In this document: positions 53,988 to 63,224 of the stretch, piece by piece
How positions within the stretch are numbered: the stretch's first letter is position 1
How the letters are laid out: every line of letters begins with the position of its first letter
NCBI RefSeq assembly: GCF_025961315.1
Contig: NZ_JAOQNK010000001.1
Span: forward strand, 5,952,001-6,016,000
Length of the DNA stretch: 64,000 nucleotides
From: Sphingobacterium kitahiroshimense
GTDB lineage: Bacteria > Bacteroidota > Bacteroidia > Sphingobacteriales > Sphingobacteriaceae
Direction of reading: 5' to 3'
Program-made: the position numbers and the translations under genes
The notes under the pieces: model-generated
What the model saw: only the letters and a program-made list of their open reading frames with translations
What the model was told of the DNA's origin: nothing
Databases searched by the model: none

Positions 53988-54817
53988 AAAAATACCGATA
54001 CCCAACTACGCTGACGATCGCAGGTTTCGACGGAAGTGGCGGAGCCGGAATACAAGCGGATATCAAAACTTTTTCGGCATTAGGATGCTATGCTACCTCG
54101 GTATTGACAGCATTGCCTGTGCAAAATACGATGGGAGTCCGAAAGATTTATCCCATAGCACTTGAAGCTGTAGCAGATCAGATTGAATCTATTATGGACG
54201 ATGTCTTTCCTGATGCCATAAAGATTGGAATGGTCCATACACCACAATTGGTTATTACAATTGCGCAGACGCTTCAGAAATATAAAAAAGTACCCCTTGT
54301 ATTTGATCCTGTTATGGTTGCTACTAGTGGCCACCGGCTTATTGAGGAACAAACTATTGCAGCAATGATCGACCTACTATTCCCTTTAGCAGATGTGATT
54401 ACACCGAATATGGATGAAGCAGGTATACTTGCCAAGTTATCAGTGGAAACTTTAGAAGATATGTACGTTGCAGGGGAAAGCATCCTTGCATTAGGTTGTG
54501 AGCGTGTCTTGGTAAAAGGGGGGCATCTGGAGCAGGATACGCTGCAATCTATATTATTTGATAAAAATTGCCGTCCCGAAATATTTAAAAGTAAAAAAAT
54601 TAAAACAAAGAATACCCATGGTTCCGGGTGTACGCTGTCATCTGCAATAGCCGCTTATCTGGCACAGGGGCATACGATATCTGAAGCAGTTTCTTTAGCG
54701 CAAAACTATGTTTTTGCGGCAATAGAGCAAGGGGCAGATGTACAATTAGGAATGGGCAATGGTCCTTTAAATCATTTTTTTAATCCTCAAAAACAAATTA
54801 AATATGAATTGGTCTGA
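53984..54817 (+). CDS. thiD: Hydroxymethylpyrimidine/phosphomethylpyrimidine kinase ThiD
   Basis: A 277-residue ribokinase-fold kinase that phosphorylates HMP twice. It starts with the ThiD head TLTIAGFDGSGGAGIQADIKTFSALGCYATSVLTAL, then VPLVFDPVMVATSGHRL, VITPNMDEAGIL, and the anion-hole/catalytic THGSGCTLSSAIAAYLAQGHTISEAV. The first 4 bp overlap thiE. The last residues overlap tenA by 14 bp. It provides the pyrimidine half needed by ThiE. Confidence 0.96.
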   Translation: MKKYRYPTTLTIAGFDGSGGAGIQADIKTFSALGCYATSVLTALPVQNTMGVRKIYPIALEAVADQIESIMDDVFPDAIKIGMVHTPQLVITIAQTLQKYKKVPLVFDPVMVATSGHRLIEEQTIAAMIDLLFPLADVITPNMDEAGILAKLSVETLEDMYVAGESILALGCERVLVKGGHLEQDTLQSILFDKNCRPEIFKSKKIKTKNTHGSGCTLSSAIAAYLAQGHTISEAVSLAQNYVFAAIEQGADVQLGMGNGPLNHFFNPQKQIKYELV

Positions 54818-55454
54818 ACAGGTTTGGAATAGTATCTCAGATAAATATCAGTCTATATTAGACATGCCTTTTATAAAGGAACTTACGACAGGAAATTTGC
54901 CTAAAGAAAAATTTCAATTTTATATGGCTCAAGATTCGCTTTATCTTGAACATTTTGGTCGAGCATTAGCCCTTATTGGTGCTCGAGCACATGATGTTCA
55001 AGATGCGCTATCCTATATGCGTTTTGGAGAAAATGCAATTGTCGTGGAAAATGCCTTGCACGACTCTTATTTTAAGGATTTTGGTGTTGCCGAGAAAGGT
55101 GATATTCAGCCTGTTTGCCATCATTATGTGCATTACCTAAAAAGTACAGCAGCGCTAGATCCTATAGAGGTTGGGATGGCTGCAACTTTACCCTGTTTTT
55201 GGATATATAAAGAAGTGGGGGAGTTTATTGCCAGACAAGAAAAAGTAGTTGATAATCCTTACCAAAAATGGATTGATACGTATGGAGGAGAAGATTTTGC
55301 TATTTCTGTACGACAAGCTATTGCTATGTGTGATCAAGTAGCTGCAAATACGACTGTTGCTATTCGTAATAAGATGAGTGAAGCATTTGTTTTAGCATCT
55401 AGACTGGAGTATCAATTTTGGGAGGCTGCTTACAATGAAAAAGTATGGACTTAA
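54804..55454 (+). CDS. tenA: Aminopyrimidine aminohydrolase TenA (thiaminase II)
   Basis: A 216-residue TenA, which hydrolyses 4-amino-5-aminomethyl-2-methylpyrimidine, salvaging broken thiamin for ThiD. It has the helical fold with FYMAQDSLYLEHFGRALALIGARA, the active-site Cys in AATLPCFWIYKEVG, YQKWIDTYGGEDF and a Glu in RLEYQFWEAAY. It is the last gene of the riboswitch-controlled operon, and 178 bp of non-coding DNA follow before the next gene. Confidence 0.95.
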   Translation: MNWSEQVWNSISDKYQSILDMPFIKELTTGNLPKEKFQFYMAQDSLYLEHFGRALALIGARAHDVQDALSYMRFGENAIVVENALHDSYFKDFGVAEKGDIQPVCHHYVHYLKSTAALDPIEVGMAATLPCFWIYKEVGEFIARQEKVVDNPYQKWIDTYGGEDFAISVRQAIAMCDQVAANTTVAIRNKMSEAFVLASRLEYQFWEAAYNEKVWT

Positions 55455-55632
55455 CGGGGTGATAAAAATGAGCAATCGTTTGTTCTTGTTTAGCATTTGT
55501 ATACATCTTAAAATTTAATTAGTTTGCTTCATATTGTGAAAATATATTTTGTGATTAGTTTTTAAATATACTTGTTTAAAAAGTAATCAAATCGGTAGGA
55601 TGAATCTGAATTGAAAAATAAGTTATATAAAT

Positions 55633-57417
55633 ATGAGCTTTAAGAATACAACTTTAGCGTCAGCACTTCTTGTCGGAGCGCTATGGACTGTACAAACGGT
55701 GAAGGCACAGACACCGGCCTTTGAAATGGTAAATTTTCAAGAAATGGCGGATCCAACGAAAGATACATTGTCAGACTGGTCTGCGGTTAAGAAGGGCGTA
55801 CATAGCTCATTCGTAACAATTGATAAACGGTATCCTAAATCATTGGTTCCTGACTTGAAGAAGAAAGTTAGCGATGAAGTAGTAGGTTGGCGTGGAGAAC
55901 GTGTTTCATCACAAGTGTTATTATGGACGCAAGAGACTGCTCCGGATGTTACGGTGACTATATCAGATTTCAAAGGTATAAAGGGTGCTAAAATGTCTTC
56001 AAATGTTGCTTCAGCACGTTTTGTTCGCTACGTAATGACTGATGAATTTGCCGCTGGCTGTGGATATCGGAAGAAAGAGGACTTTGCTTCTTCATTATCA
56101 CCAGATATGCTAGATGATTTAACATCATTCGATCTTGAAGCTAGCAAGGTCCGCCCTGTTTGGCTGACAGTGAAGATCCCGAGTGATGCTACCCCTGGAG
56201 AATATCAAGCTAAAGTGCGCATCGAGAGTAAAGGAAAGGTTACTGACCAATTAACATTAAAAGTTACTGTTTTAGAAAATATATTGCCAAAGCCTAGTGA
56301 ATGGGTCTTCCATTTGGATCAATGGCAACATCCATCGGCTGTAGCACGTGTGCGTGGATTAGAAATGTGGAGTGATGCCCATTTTGAAGCGATGAAACCA
56401 GTTATGAAAATGTTAGCTGATGCAGGACAGAAAGTGATCACTGCAACCATGAATAAAGATCCATGGAATGTACAGACTTATGATCCATATGCTGACATGA
56501 TTGTTTGGAATAAAAATGCAGACGGTACTTGGGCTTACGATTATAAAGTATTTGACCGTTGGGTTCAGTTTATGATGGACCTAGGCATTAAAAAAATGAT
56601 CAATATTTATTCGATTGTCCCATGGAATAATGAAATACATTATCGCGATGTAGCAAAAAATGAAGTTGTCAATGTTGTTGCAAAACCAGGTACACCCGCA
56701 TTTGAGGAATTATGGACCCCTTTCCTAAAGGATCTTGTAAAACATTTGGATTCAAAAGGCTGGTTGGGAATTACAAACATCGCCATGGATGAACGCACAA
56801 AAGAAGAAGTTGATGGTGCTCTATCTCTTTTGAAGAAGGTGGCGCCAACTTTAGGCGTTTCTTATGCGGATAATCAGAAAACGTATCAGCGCTATCCTGA
56901 CAGTAAAGATATTAGTATTGCTGCAAATCATCCCTTTTCTCATGAAGATTTGCTAGATCGTAAAAAAAGAGGTTTGATTACTACTTTTTATGTGTATTGT
57001 GGCAATAATTTTCCAAATCAATTTACGTTTTCAGATCCTGCGGAGTCTGCTTATATGGGCTGGTATGCTGAAGCGGCAGATTTTGATGGATTACTGCATT
57101 GGGCATTCAACTCATGGGTAGAAAACCCAATTTTAGATTCCCGATTCCGTACCTGGCCAGCGGGTGATACCTATATTGTGTATCCAAATGGGCGGAGCTC
57201 TATCCGCTATGAAAGAACACTCGAAGGTGTTCAGGATTATGAAAAAGTGCAAATCGTCAAGAAAGCGCTTAAGGAGAAGGGATTGACTGAGGATTTGAAG
57301 CGTTTCGAAGCGGCGATCCAGAAGTTAAATAGTGCAGAAAGAACTAAAGTTTGGAATTCAAATCTAAACGAAGCTAAGGCCCTATTGAATGAGCTATCGA
57401 TTAAGATAACGAACTAA
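55633..57417 (+). CDS. Secreted GH123-like glycoside hydrolase (DUF4091 domain)
   Basis: A 594-residue exported enzyme (signal peptide about 1-25, VKAQ). An N-terminal beta-sandwich (about 60-210, VWLTVKIPSDATPGEYQAKVRIES) precedes a TIM-barrel catalytic domain (about 220-530) with EWVFHLDQWQHPSAVAR, YSIVPWNNEIHYRD and the Asp386-Glu387 pair in IAMDERTKEEV, which matches the adjacent acid pair of GH123 enzymes (substrate-assisted beta-N-acetylgalactosaminidases). The tail has SWVENPILDSRFRTWPAGDTYIVYPN and SSIRYERTLEGVQDYEKV, both typical of DUF4091. The substrate is inferred to be a GalNAc-containing glycan. Confidence 0.88.
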   Translation: MSFKNTTLASALLVGALWTVQTVKAQTPAFEMVNFQEMADPTKDTLSDWSAVKKGVHSSFVTIDKRYPKSLVPDLKKKVSDEVVGWRGERVSSQVLLWTQETAPDVTVTISDFKGIKGAKMSSNVASARFVRYVMTDEFAAGCGYRKKEDFASSLSPDMLDDLTSFDLEASKVRPVWLTVKIPSDATPGEYQAKVRIESKGKVTDQLTLKVTVLENILPKPSEWVFHLDQWQHPSAVARVRGLEMWSDAHFEAMKPVMKMLADAGQKVITATMNKDPWNVQTYDPYADMIVWNKNADGTWAYDYKVFDRWVQFMMDLGIKKMINIYSIVPWNNEIHYRDVAKNEVVNVVAKPGTPAFEELWTPFLKDLVKHLDSKGWLGITNIAMDERTKEEVDGALSLLKKVAPTLGVSYADNQKTYQRYPDSKDISIAANHPFSHEDLLDRKKRGLITTFYVYCGNNFPNQFTFSDPAESAYMGWYAEAADFDGLLHWAFNSWVENPILDSRFRTWPAGDTYIVYPNGRSSIRYERTLEGVQDYEKVQIVKKALKEKGLTEDLKRFEAAIQKLNSAERTKVWNSNLNEAKALLNELSIKITN

Positions 57418-57472
57418 TTGTAAATTCATATTAGCACTTGTTTTTGCGACTGCTATAATCATTATTTGTAAC

Positions 57473-57507
57473 CCTCCGGAATAAGAGTTTCGGAGGTTTT
57501 TTTTTTA
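57473..57507 (+). terminator. Intrinsic terminator after the GH123-like gene
   Basis: A 9-bp stem (57473-57481 with 57488-57496, one G-T pair), loop TAAGAG, and an 11-T run. It lies 56 bp after the stop. Confidence 0.9.
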
Positions 57508-57602
57508 TATTTTCGGTTTTTTGATTTTATCCTTATGGCTAATGTATGATCTTTTGTTTTGGTCAGATCAGGTCGTTATTTATAAGCTGATGATGGTTTG
57601 AT

Positions 57603-58547
57603 CTAGTTACTGGGTTTAGAGGATCGTAAGGTACTGTTATATATCGATATTAAGGCTTCTGCAACCAGCTTTGGATCCTGTTGATGAATACCATGACTGT
57701 ATTTTGGAAGTAAGATCAGCTTGCTGTTACGGTTATTTTTTATCATCTCAGCATAGTGTTCTATACGAAGTTGATCGAGTTCTTTCCACCACGGGATTAA
57801 GTTGATATCCAAGTTTAGCTCTTCATTCATCTTTGTTTCGTATTGTTCGATATGCTTACTGTATGCAATCATTACGGTAACTGGAATGTCAGGTAGTGGT
57901 GGTAAAGAAGTATAATTTTTGAAAAAATGTGGCGTACTTTCATTCAGTTCTCTCTCTGCTTCATGTCGGAAACCTGTCGATGTGGACGGGTCTTTAATGA
58001 TATTTTGAAGGTTTATATTCAAAAGTTCCTGATATCCTGTTTTACTTCCTGTTTTAAACTTTACTTCATCATCCTCTTCTTTGGTCAGCATAAAATCAGT
58101 CGGATCTATGAAAAATAAACCAGCTATTTCTTCAGGGTGTTTTGAAGCAAACAAACGAATAAATGGCCCGCCTATTGAATGTCCAACTAGGAGGTAGGGT
58201 GGGCTTATTTTTAAAGTAGTCAGTAAGTCGTGAAGTCTTTTTACGACATCGGCATCGGTTTTTACTGCACTATCTAATTCAGATTCACCTATTCCGTTTC
58301 TATCGTAAACAATACCTGCAAAGCTACCTTGAATAAATGGGAATAAACTGCCATTACTTCCTCCAGAAGAACCGAGTCCACTCTCAAATACAACAATAGG
58401 TTCGTCGATTTTTCTATTTTCAAGTCCAAATGTACGATAAGCCATTTTTTTATTGTTAATGGACACCAATTTTCGTTCCGATACCTGAGCTAAGACTGAG
58501 GATATTGCAAAAAAGGTAATGAGGAAAACAGCGGCGATTAATTTCAT
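57603..58547 (-). CDS. Exported alpha/beta hydrolase
   Basis: A 314-residue alpha/beta-fold hydrolase with a signal peptide (about 1-20, SVLAQ). The oxyanion segment VFESGLGSSGGSNGSLFPFI, YDRNGIGESELD and nucleophile Ser124 in LLVGHSIGGPFIRLFA are clear; the acid is probably Asp in FFIDPTDF or a later residue, and the catalytic His is in YSHGIHQQDP. It hydrolyses an ester or similar bond in the periplasm; the substrate is unknown. It shares the upstream region with a LytTR regulator transcribed the other way, which may control it. Confidence 0.88.
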   Translation of the reverse strand: MKLIAAVFLITFFAISSVLAQVSERKLVSINNKKMAYRTFGLENRKIDEPIVVFESGLGSSGGSNGSLFPFIQGSFAGIVYDRNGIGESELDSAVKTDADVVKRLHDLLTTLKISPPYLLVGHSIGGPFIRLFASKHPEEIAGLFFIDPTDFMLTKEEDDEVKFKTGSKTGYQELLNINLQNIIKDPSTSTGFRHEAERELNESTPHFFKNYTSLPPLPDIPVTVMIAYSKHIEQYETKMNEELNLDINLIPWWKELDQLRIEHYAEMIKNNRNSKLILLPKYSHGIHQQDPKLVAEALISIYNSTLRSSKPSN

Positions 58548-58642
58548 AAGTGATTATTAAGGGTAAGATACTTATATGTTTTTTGTAACGGTTTAATTAT
58601 AGCTGAATTTGAATGAAATATTTCATTTTGTCTAGCGGTGTT

Positions 58643-58671
58643 CGGTAAATACCATTGAATCAGCGGTAAAT
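58643..58671. promoter_or_regulatory. Direct-repeat operator candidate (CGGTAAAT-N13-CGGTAAAT)
   Basis: Two identical 8-mers at 58643-58650 and 58664-58671, 21 bp (two helical turns) apart, between the divergent hydrolase and LytTR genes. Spaced direct repeats on one face of the helix are what LytTR-family dimers bind. Confidence 0.5.
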
Positions 58672-58828
58672 GTCCATATTAATCCTGTGGAAGGAGTAAA
58701 TCATCGCTATTACTTTTAGACACGATGAAATGAAGGAGCATATATAAAAATTAATTCTCAGTGTTGGATTTGTTTGTGTTATTAAACTTTTAGATATTTG
58801 GTTATTACCATTTTTAACAAAAATAGCG

Positions 58829-59689
58829 ATGATATTAGATGCTGCTTATCCAGACAGTGAATCACATCAAGAAATTATTTTAACGTCAACACTTGTAGGC
58901 ATCTTATTCTATGTGTTATTGATTATTTATCAGCCTTTTGGAACTAGCCAGTTTGAGCATACCTATAAATATTTGTTATTATTTCCATACGCAGTAATGA
59001 TTTCATTTTCATTTTGTACTGTCAATCTTTTATCCTTGCAGTGGAAAAAGAAATGGACAATAGGTTTGGAATTATTTAAGGCTTTTTTAATTTTATTTCT
59101 GATTTCAATATTTGCATACTTATATAATTCATTGTATTTGAGTGAAGTGCAGCTCTCTGTTGAAAATTTTTTGTATATGTTTGGTTACACTGCGGCATTA
59201 GGAATTCCAGTTTCATCTATTTATATCTTGGCACGATTTATTTACCTCAATAATAAAGATCGATCTAATGAAGTGCGAGAGAACTATCAACATATTGAAA
59301 AAACAGATAATTGTATAGAAGAGGAAGATAATTTGAAACTATGTATTGTTTCCGACTATGCTAATTTTCATCAGGAAATGGATGTTGATGATTTTATTCT
59401 TGCAGAGGCTGCCGATAATTATTGTATCCTGCATTTTTATGAAAAGGGTATTCTAAAAAAAGAAATGGTCCGGATTTCTTTGACTAAATTATTGGATCAG
59501 GTCGAGTGTGACACGATACAAAAAGTGCATCGCTCCTTTATTGTTAATTTAAGAAAGGTGACGAAATTTAAAGGGAATACTGCCGGATATAAAATATCAT
59601 TAGAAAATATAGATAGGGAGGTCACGGTTTCGAGAAATTATATTATTCCGGTTATTCCTCTTTTAAAAGAGTTTGCCGTTCGTCCCTAA
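58829..59689 (+). CDS. Membrane-anchored LytTR transcriptional regulator
   Basis: A 286-residue protein. Residues 1-140 have four hydrophobic segments (about 18-37, 47-67, 80-98 and 113-135). A linker (about 140-180) then leads to a LytTR DNA-binding domain (about 185-283): ILAEAADNYCILHFYEKG, VRISLTKLLDQVE, VHRSFIVNLRKVTKFKG and the closing ISLENIDREVTVSRNYI. Most LytTR proteins are response regulators; here no receiver is seen, so the membrane part probably senses the signal directly. It is divergent from the hydrolase. A neighbouring direct repeat fits its autoregulation. Confidence 0.9.
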   Translation: MILDAAYPDSESHQEIILTSTLVGILFYVLLIIYQPFGTSQFEHTYKYLLLFPYAVMISFSFCTVNLLSLQWKKKWTIGLELFKAFLILFLISIFAYLYNSLYLSEVQLSVENFLYMFGYTAALGIPVSSIYILARFIYLNNKDRSNEVRENYQHIEKTDNCIEEEDNLKLCIVSDYANFHQEMDVDDFILAEAADNYCILHFYEKGILKKEMVRISLTKLLDQVECDTIQKVHRSFIVNLRKVTKFKGNTAGYKISLENIDREVTVSRNYIIPVIPLLKEFAVRP

Positions 59690-59762
59690 TATTTGCTAAC
59701 GACCACTTTGTTTTTCCATGGTGTTTTAAGTCGCCTATATTCGTAATTATAAAAAAACAACT

Positions 59763-60536
59763 ATGGACAGATTAAGATTTTATTTAGTTTTCATTATTGG
59801 GTTTGTAATTTACTTTTACATTGATGCCAATTTCTTTGCCTTAATACTAAAAAGTGTATTCTCAGTGACGTATTCCAAAGCCTTGGGACATGTTACGGCA
59901 TATATGATAACATTGATACCTTTATTTATTACCGTCGGGATTCTTCATAAAGATTATCGACATATTCCTGAAAAATTGGGTTTATCCGACAGTGTATCTA
60001 GGGGTATTTCCTTTGCTGTAATAGCGACATTACCCATGTTGATTGGTTTTATATTCAAATTTGACTTGAACAAGGCACTTTCTTATGATACTATAATTAT
60101 CAATACAATCTCCGCTGCTTTTTTTGAAGAACTGATTTATCGTGGTTTTCTTTTTGGACAATTATACAGGTATACACAACTAGGGTTTTTTCCTTCTGTA
60201 TTTTTAGGTTCATTATTATTTGGATCGGCGCATTTATATCAGGGTAATGATATCGGCGAGTTGATCCAAATTTTTATGTTGACATGTTTAGGTTCGGTTT
60301 TATTTTCCTGGATTTATGCTGAATGGAAGTTTAATTTATGGACGGCAATTTTTTTACACTGCTTTATGAATTTGTATTGGCTTATTTTTGATGTCGATAC
60401 CAATGCTTTGGGGGGAGTTTATGCCAATATTTTTAGGTTTTCAACCATTTTCATAGCAATTGGAGGTACTGTTCTGTATAAAAAATATAAACAGATTCCT
60501 TTGGAAATAACCAAGAAAACTTGCTGGATAAAATAA
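59763..60536 (+). CDS. CPBP family intramembrane metalloprotease (CAAX/Abi)
   Basis: A 257-residue integral membrane protein with about eight hydrophobic segments. It carries the CPBP active-site motifs: Glu122-Glu123 and Arg127 in FFEELIYRGFLFG (motif EExxxR), the His of motif 2 in LLFGSAHLYQG (about 157), and HCFMNLYW (about 199-206). Members cleave prenylated proteins in eukaryotes, and in bacteria often serve bacteriocin immunity or regulated proteolysis. It follows the LytTR gene by 73 bp, so it may be in the same regulated transcript. Confidence 0.9.
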   Translation: MDRLRFYLVFIIGFVIYFYIDANFFALILKSVFSVTYSKALGHVTAYMITLIPLFITVGILHKDYRHIPEKLGLSDSVSRGISFAVIATLPMLIGFIFKFDLNKALSYDTIIINTISAAFFEELIYRGFLFGQLYRYTQLGFFPSVFLGSLLFGSAHLYQGNDIGELIQIFMLTCLGSVLFSWIYAEWKFNLWTAIFLHCFMNLYWLIFDVDTNALGGVYANIFRFSTIFIAIGGTVLYKKYKQIPLEITKKTCWIK

Positions 60537-60693
60537 AGAGTTTGTGATTTAATTATTTGGGAGTGCTGTCGGGGTCTTTGACCTACAACATCAGGGTTAT
60601 ACTTTGACAGTACTTAATATTCAAAGAAACTTTTTTTTAGAACGAATCATTCCTATATTTAGCGTAAGACGTATAATAAAAAAAGTTTGGCAT

Positions 60694-61032
60694 ATGAAAA
60701 ATGAATTATTTCACTTTGAAAATGAAAATGATTGGGAAGATTTGGGAGGAGGGGTTAAGAGGCAAGTTGCGGTACATAATGAATTTATGATGCTCACTAA
60801 GGTTCGATTTGATGAAGGCGCTAGGGGCGAATTGCATCAACATCGTCATACACAAATTTCATACGTTAAATCGGGCGTATTTCATTATATTATTGGTGAT
60901 GTTGTACATGTCATGAAAGAAGGGGATAGTTGCATTATTCCTGGAAATATAGTACATGGTTGTGAGTGCATATCTGCTGGTGAACTAATCGATTCTTTTA
61001 ATCCTCCACGTGAAGATTTCCTACTAAAATAG
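60694..61032 (+). CDS. Cupin-domain protein
   Basis: A 112-residue single-domain cupin. The metal-binding histidines are in GELHQHRHTQISYVKSG (cupin motif 1, HxHxxxx...) and a later H in GNIVHGCEC, with GEGDSCIIP as motif 2. These proteins are usually isomerases, dioxygenases or sugar-binding domains, but the substrate is unknown. The ATG at 60694 is the natural start, since the open frame back to 60604 runs through AT-rich DNA and adds a non-cupin tail. It converges on the DUF1905 gene. Confidence 0.8.
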   Translation: MKNELFHFENENDWEDLGGGVKRQVAVHNEFMMLTKVRFDEGARGELHQHRHTQISYVKSGVFHYIIGDVVHVMKEGDSCIIPGNIVHGCECISAGELIDSFNPPREDFLLK

Positions 61033-61054
61033 GATTTGATAATCAACTATGCTG

Positions 61055-61585
61055 CTAAATCTCATCTCGGTCTCCTTTAATATTTAAGGTTTTCCGACCA
61101 ATAAAAGGACCTTGCCCCATTAAAAAATTTATTGCTTTTTCAATATTCCTGTTGATACTTTCTTCAGTTTTTAAGAATGAAATATATTTAATAATTTCTA
61201 ATTTTAAGGATGGGGTAAGTTCATTGAATCGTTTTTCAGCGACCTGATTGTTTTTTAATGCATATACCAATTTGGGGTGCGGAATTATAATTCTTGATGC
61301 AGTATCGAGCTGTATAGTCAGTTGTAAAAGTTCACCGATTCTTTGGGGTGAATTTTTTAACATTGTTGTATTTATATAGAGCCGCCATTCTCCTTTAAAT
61401 CTTAACAATGTCTGGTTATAATCTGTATTATTTACCCGACCTTTTACTGGAATCTTTCCTTTTTCCTTTTGGGCTCTTCTTAATATTTCAGATAAAACCG
61501 TCTGGGGTAAAAACACAAACGGATTTATTCCGATAATTTCTAATTTAGCTTCAAATGAAAGCAATTCTTTATTTTTACTACTCAT
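61055..61585 (-). CDS. DUF1905/OmdA (YdeI) family protein
   Basis: A 176-residue protein in which the N-terminal about 95 residues form a DUF1905 beta domain (SFEAKLEIIGINPFVFLPQTVL, VPVKGRVNNTDYNQTLLRFKGEWRLYINTTML) and the C-terminal about 75 form the OmdA/YdeI helical part (LVYALKNNQVAEKRFNELTPSLKLEIIKYISFLKTEESINRNIEKAINFLMG). Proteins of this type have been linked to bacteriocin or antimicrobial-peptide protection, though this is weakly established. Convergent with the cupin gene. Start ATG at 61585. Confidence 0.85.
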   Translation of the reverse strand: MSSKNKELLSFEAKLEIIGINPFVFLPQTVLSEILRRAQKEKGKIPVKGRVNNTDYNQTLLRFKGEWRLYINTTMLKNSPQRIGELLQLTIQLDTASRIIIPHPKLVYALKNNQVAEKRFNELTPSLKLEIIKYISFLKTEESINRNIEKAINFLMGQGPFIGRKTLNIKGDRDEI

Positions 61586-61622
61586 GACCCATCTTGAATT
61601 ATACTGAAAACAATATGTTTTT

Positions 61623-63224
61623 CTATTTACGTTTTAATCTGGATTCTTCTAAATCAAGTGTATATTCCAGATCTTTGATAATGCTACTGTCGTAGTGTTT
61701 TTCTTCTCGCAATTTGTAAAGTCCATTTCTTCTAACGGCAACTATTTCTAGCATGATTTTATTATAAAGACTTCTTACGGCAGTCAACTGTGCACGCCTA
61801 TCTTCCAGTTTAGCATTTTCAGATACATGGATACTTCTCTGTAATTGTTCTTTAATTCTTGCAATTGTTTCGTATTCTTCCATCTCCTTGCTGTAGTTGC
61901 TATCCAGATAGGCAATGGAATCTTTTGCCAATTGAACCCGAATCTCGTCAATCTGATTCTCTATAGGTTCTTCCACATCCACATCATCCATCTTTATTAT
62001 TTTGATGAGAATAGGGAGTGTCAGTCCTTGAAAAACTAATGTAATTAAGATGACAACGAAGGTGATAAAGAGAATTAAATTACGGTGTGGGAATGGCTCT
62101 CCATTATTTAGTGTTAATGGTATAGCCAATGCTGAAGCTAGTGATACTACACCTCTCATACCTGCCCATCCTACAACTAGTGGTAATTTCCAACCTGGGC
62201 TCTTTTCTCTTGATCGGATCTTTTTAGAGAGGAAACGGGGGAGGTACTCTGATAGATATACCAAGACAATACGCAATACTATAACAATGGCACTAATAAT
62301 TAAGGCATAGTTAATCGCTTCTTCCTGTGAATACTGCCCTAATCCTGCAACGATAACTGGTAATTCTAAACCAATTAAAATAAATACGAATCCATTTAAC
62401 AAGAAACCTAATGTAGCCCAGACTTCCTTGGTTTGAATTCGGGTATGATGATTTAAATAATCGCCTGAACGGAATGATAGAAACAGTCCACCACTTACAA
62501 CGGCTAATACACCTGACCAATGAAAATGCTCTGCAAGAAGGTACATGATATAAGGAGCGATCAATGTAATAGGAGTTGAGATACTTGATGATTTTGCTAC
62601 ATAACGCAAGAATAAATATAATATATGCGCTACTGCTAAACCTACAACAACCCCCATGATGGATAATATGACAAATTCTGAGGCTGCCTTTTGAAATACA
62701 AATTGACCTGTTAGAATCACTGCTACAGCAAACCTAAACACGGTTAAGGAGGCTGCATCGTTTACTAAGCTTTCCCCTTCTAAGAGTGTTATGCCACGTT
62801 TAGGAATCTTCACACCTTTTAATACTGATGTCGCAGCGACAGCGTCTGGGGGAGAAATAATACCGCCCAATAAAAACCCTAATGCCAAGGTAAATCCAGG
62901 GATAATATTTACTGAAAAGTATGCGATAGCAATAGATGTAAAAAACACTAAACCAAAGCCTAAGCTCATAATGGATCGTCGCCATTTTTTTAAACTGTCC
63001 CAACTGGTATACCAGGCGGCTTCAAATAGGAGAGGTGGTAAAAACACTAAAAATACCAAATCAGGATTGATACTGATCACGGGCATGCCTGGAATTAGCG
63101 AGATGCCTAAACCTCCAATGACCAATAAAATGGGATACGAAATTTTGATCCTTTGACTTACTACAAATAGCATCGCCATGACAAAAAATAGCGATAAAAC
63201 TAATAGGACATTCTCCTCTACCAT
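61623..63224 (-). CDS. CPA1-type Na+/H+ antiporter
   Basis: A 533-residue cation:proton antiporter. About 12 membrane segments in the first 410 residues. The ion-binding acids sit in LLGGIISPPDAVAATSVLKG (the PDAVAATS motif with the key Asp), LLEGESLVNDAASLTVFRFAVAV (conserved NDA), and WAGMRGVVSLASALAIPL, the family signature. The C-terminal about 110 residues are soluble and helical (KEMEEYETIARIKEQLQR) and probably regulatory. It exchanges Na+ or K+ for H+ for pH and salt homeostasis. 37 bp upstream of the DUF1905 gene start, so the two may be cotranscribed. Confidence 0.94.
   Translation of the reverse strand: MVEENVLLVLSLFFVMAMLFVVSQRIKISYPILLVIGGLGISLIPGMPVISINPDLVFLVFLPPLLFEAAWYTSWDSLKKWRRSIMSLGFGLVFFTSIAIAYFSVNIIPGFTLALGFLLGGIISPPDAVAATSVLKGVKIPKRGITLLEGESLVNDAASLTVFRFAVAVILTGQFVFQKAASEFVILSIMGVVVGLAVAHILYLFLRYVAKSSSISTPITLIAPYIMYLLAEHFHWSGVLAVVSGGLFLSFRSGDYLNHHTRIQTKEVWATLGFLLNGFVFILIGLELPVIVAGLGQYSQEEAINYALIISAIVIVLRIVLVYLSEYLPRFLSKKIRSREKSPGWKLPLVVGWAGMRGVVSLASALAIPLTLNNGEPFPHRNLILFITFVVILITLVFQGLTLPILIKIIKMDDVDVEEPIENQIDEIRVQLAKDSIAYLDSNYSKEMEEYETIARIKEQLQRSIHVSENAKLEDRRAQLTAVRSLYNKIMLEIVAVRRNGLYKLREEKHYDSSIIKDLEYTLDLEESRLKRK

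Noticed and set aside
60604..60693. Longer N-terminus of the cupin protein
   Set aside because: Upstream residues are AT-rich and not cupin-like; ATG 60694 starts the conserved domain.
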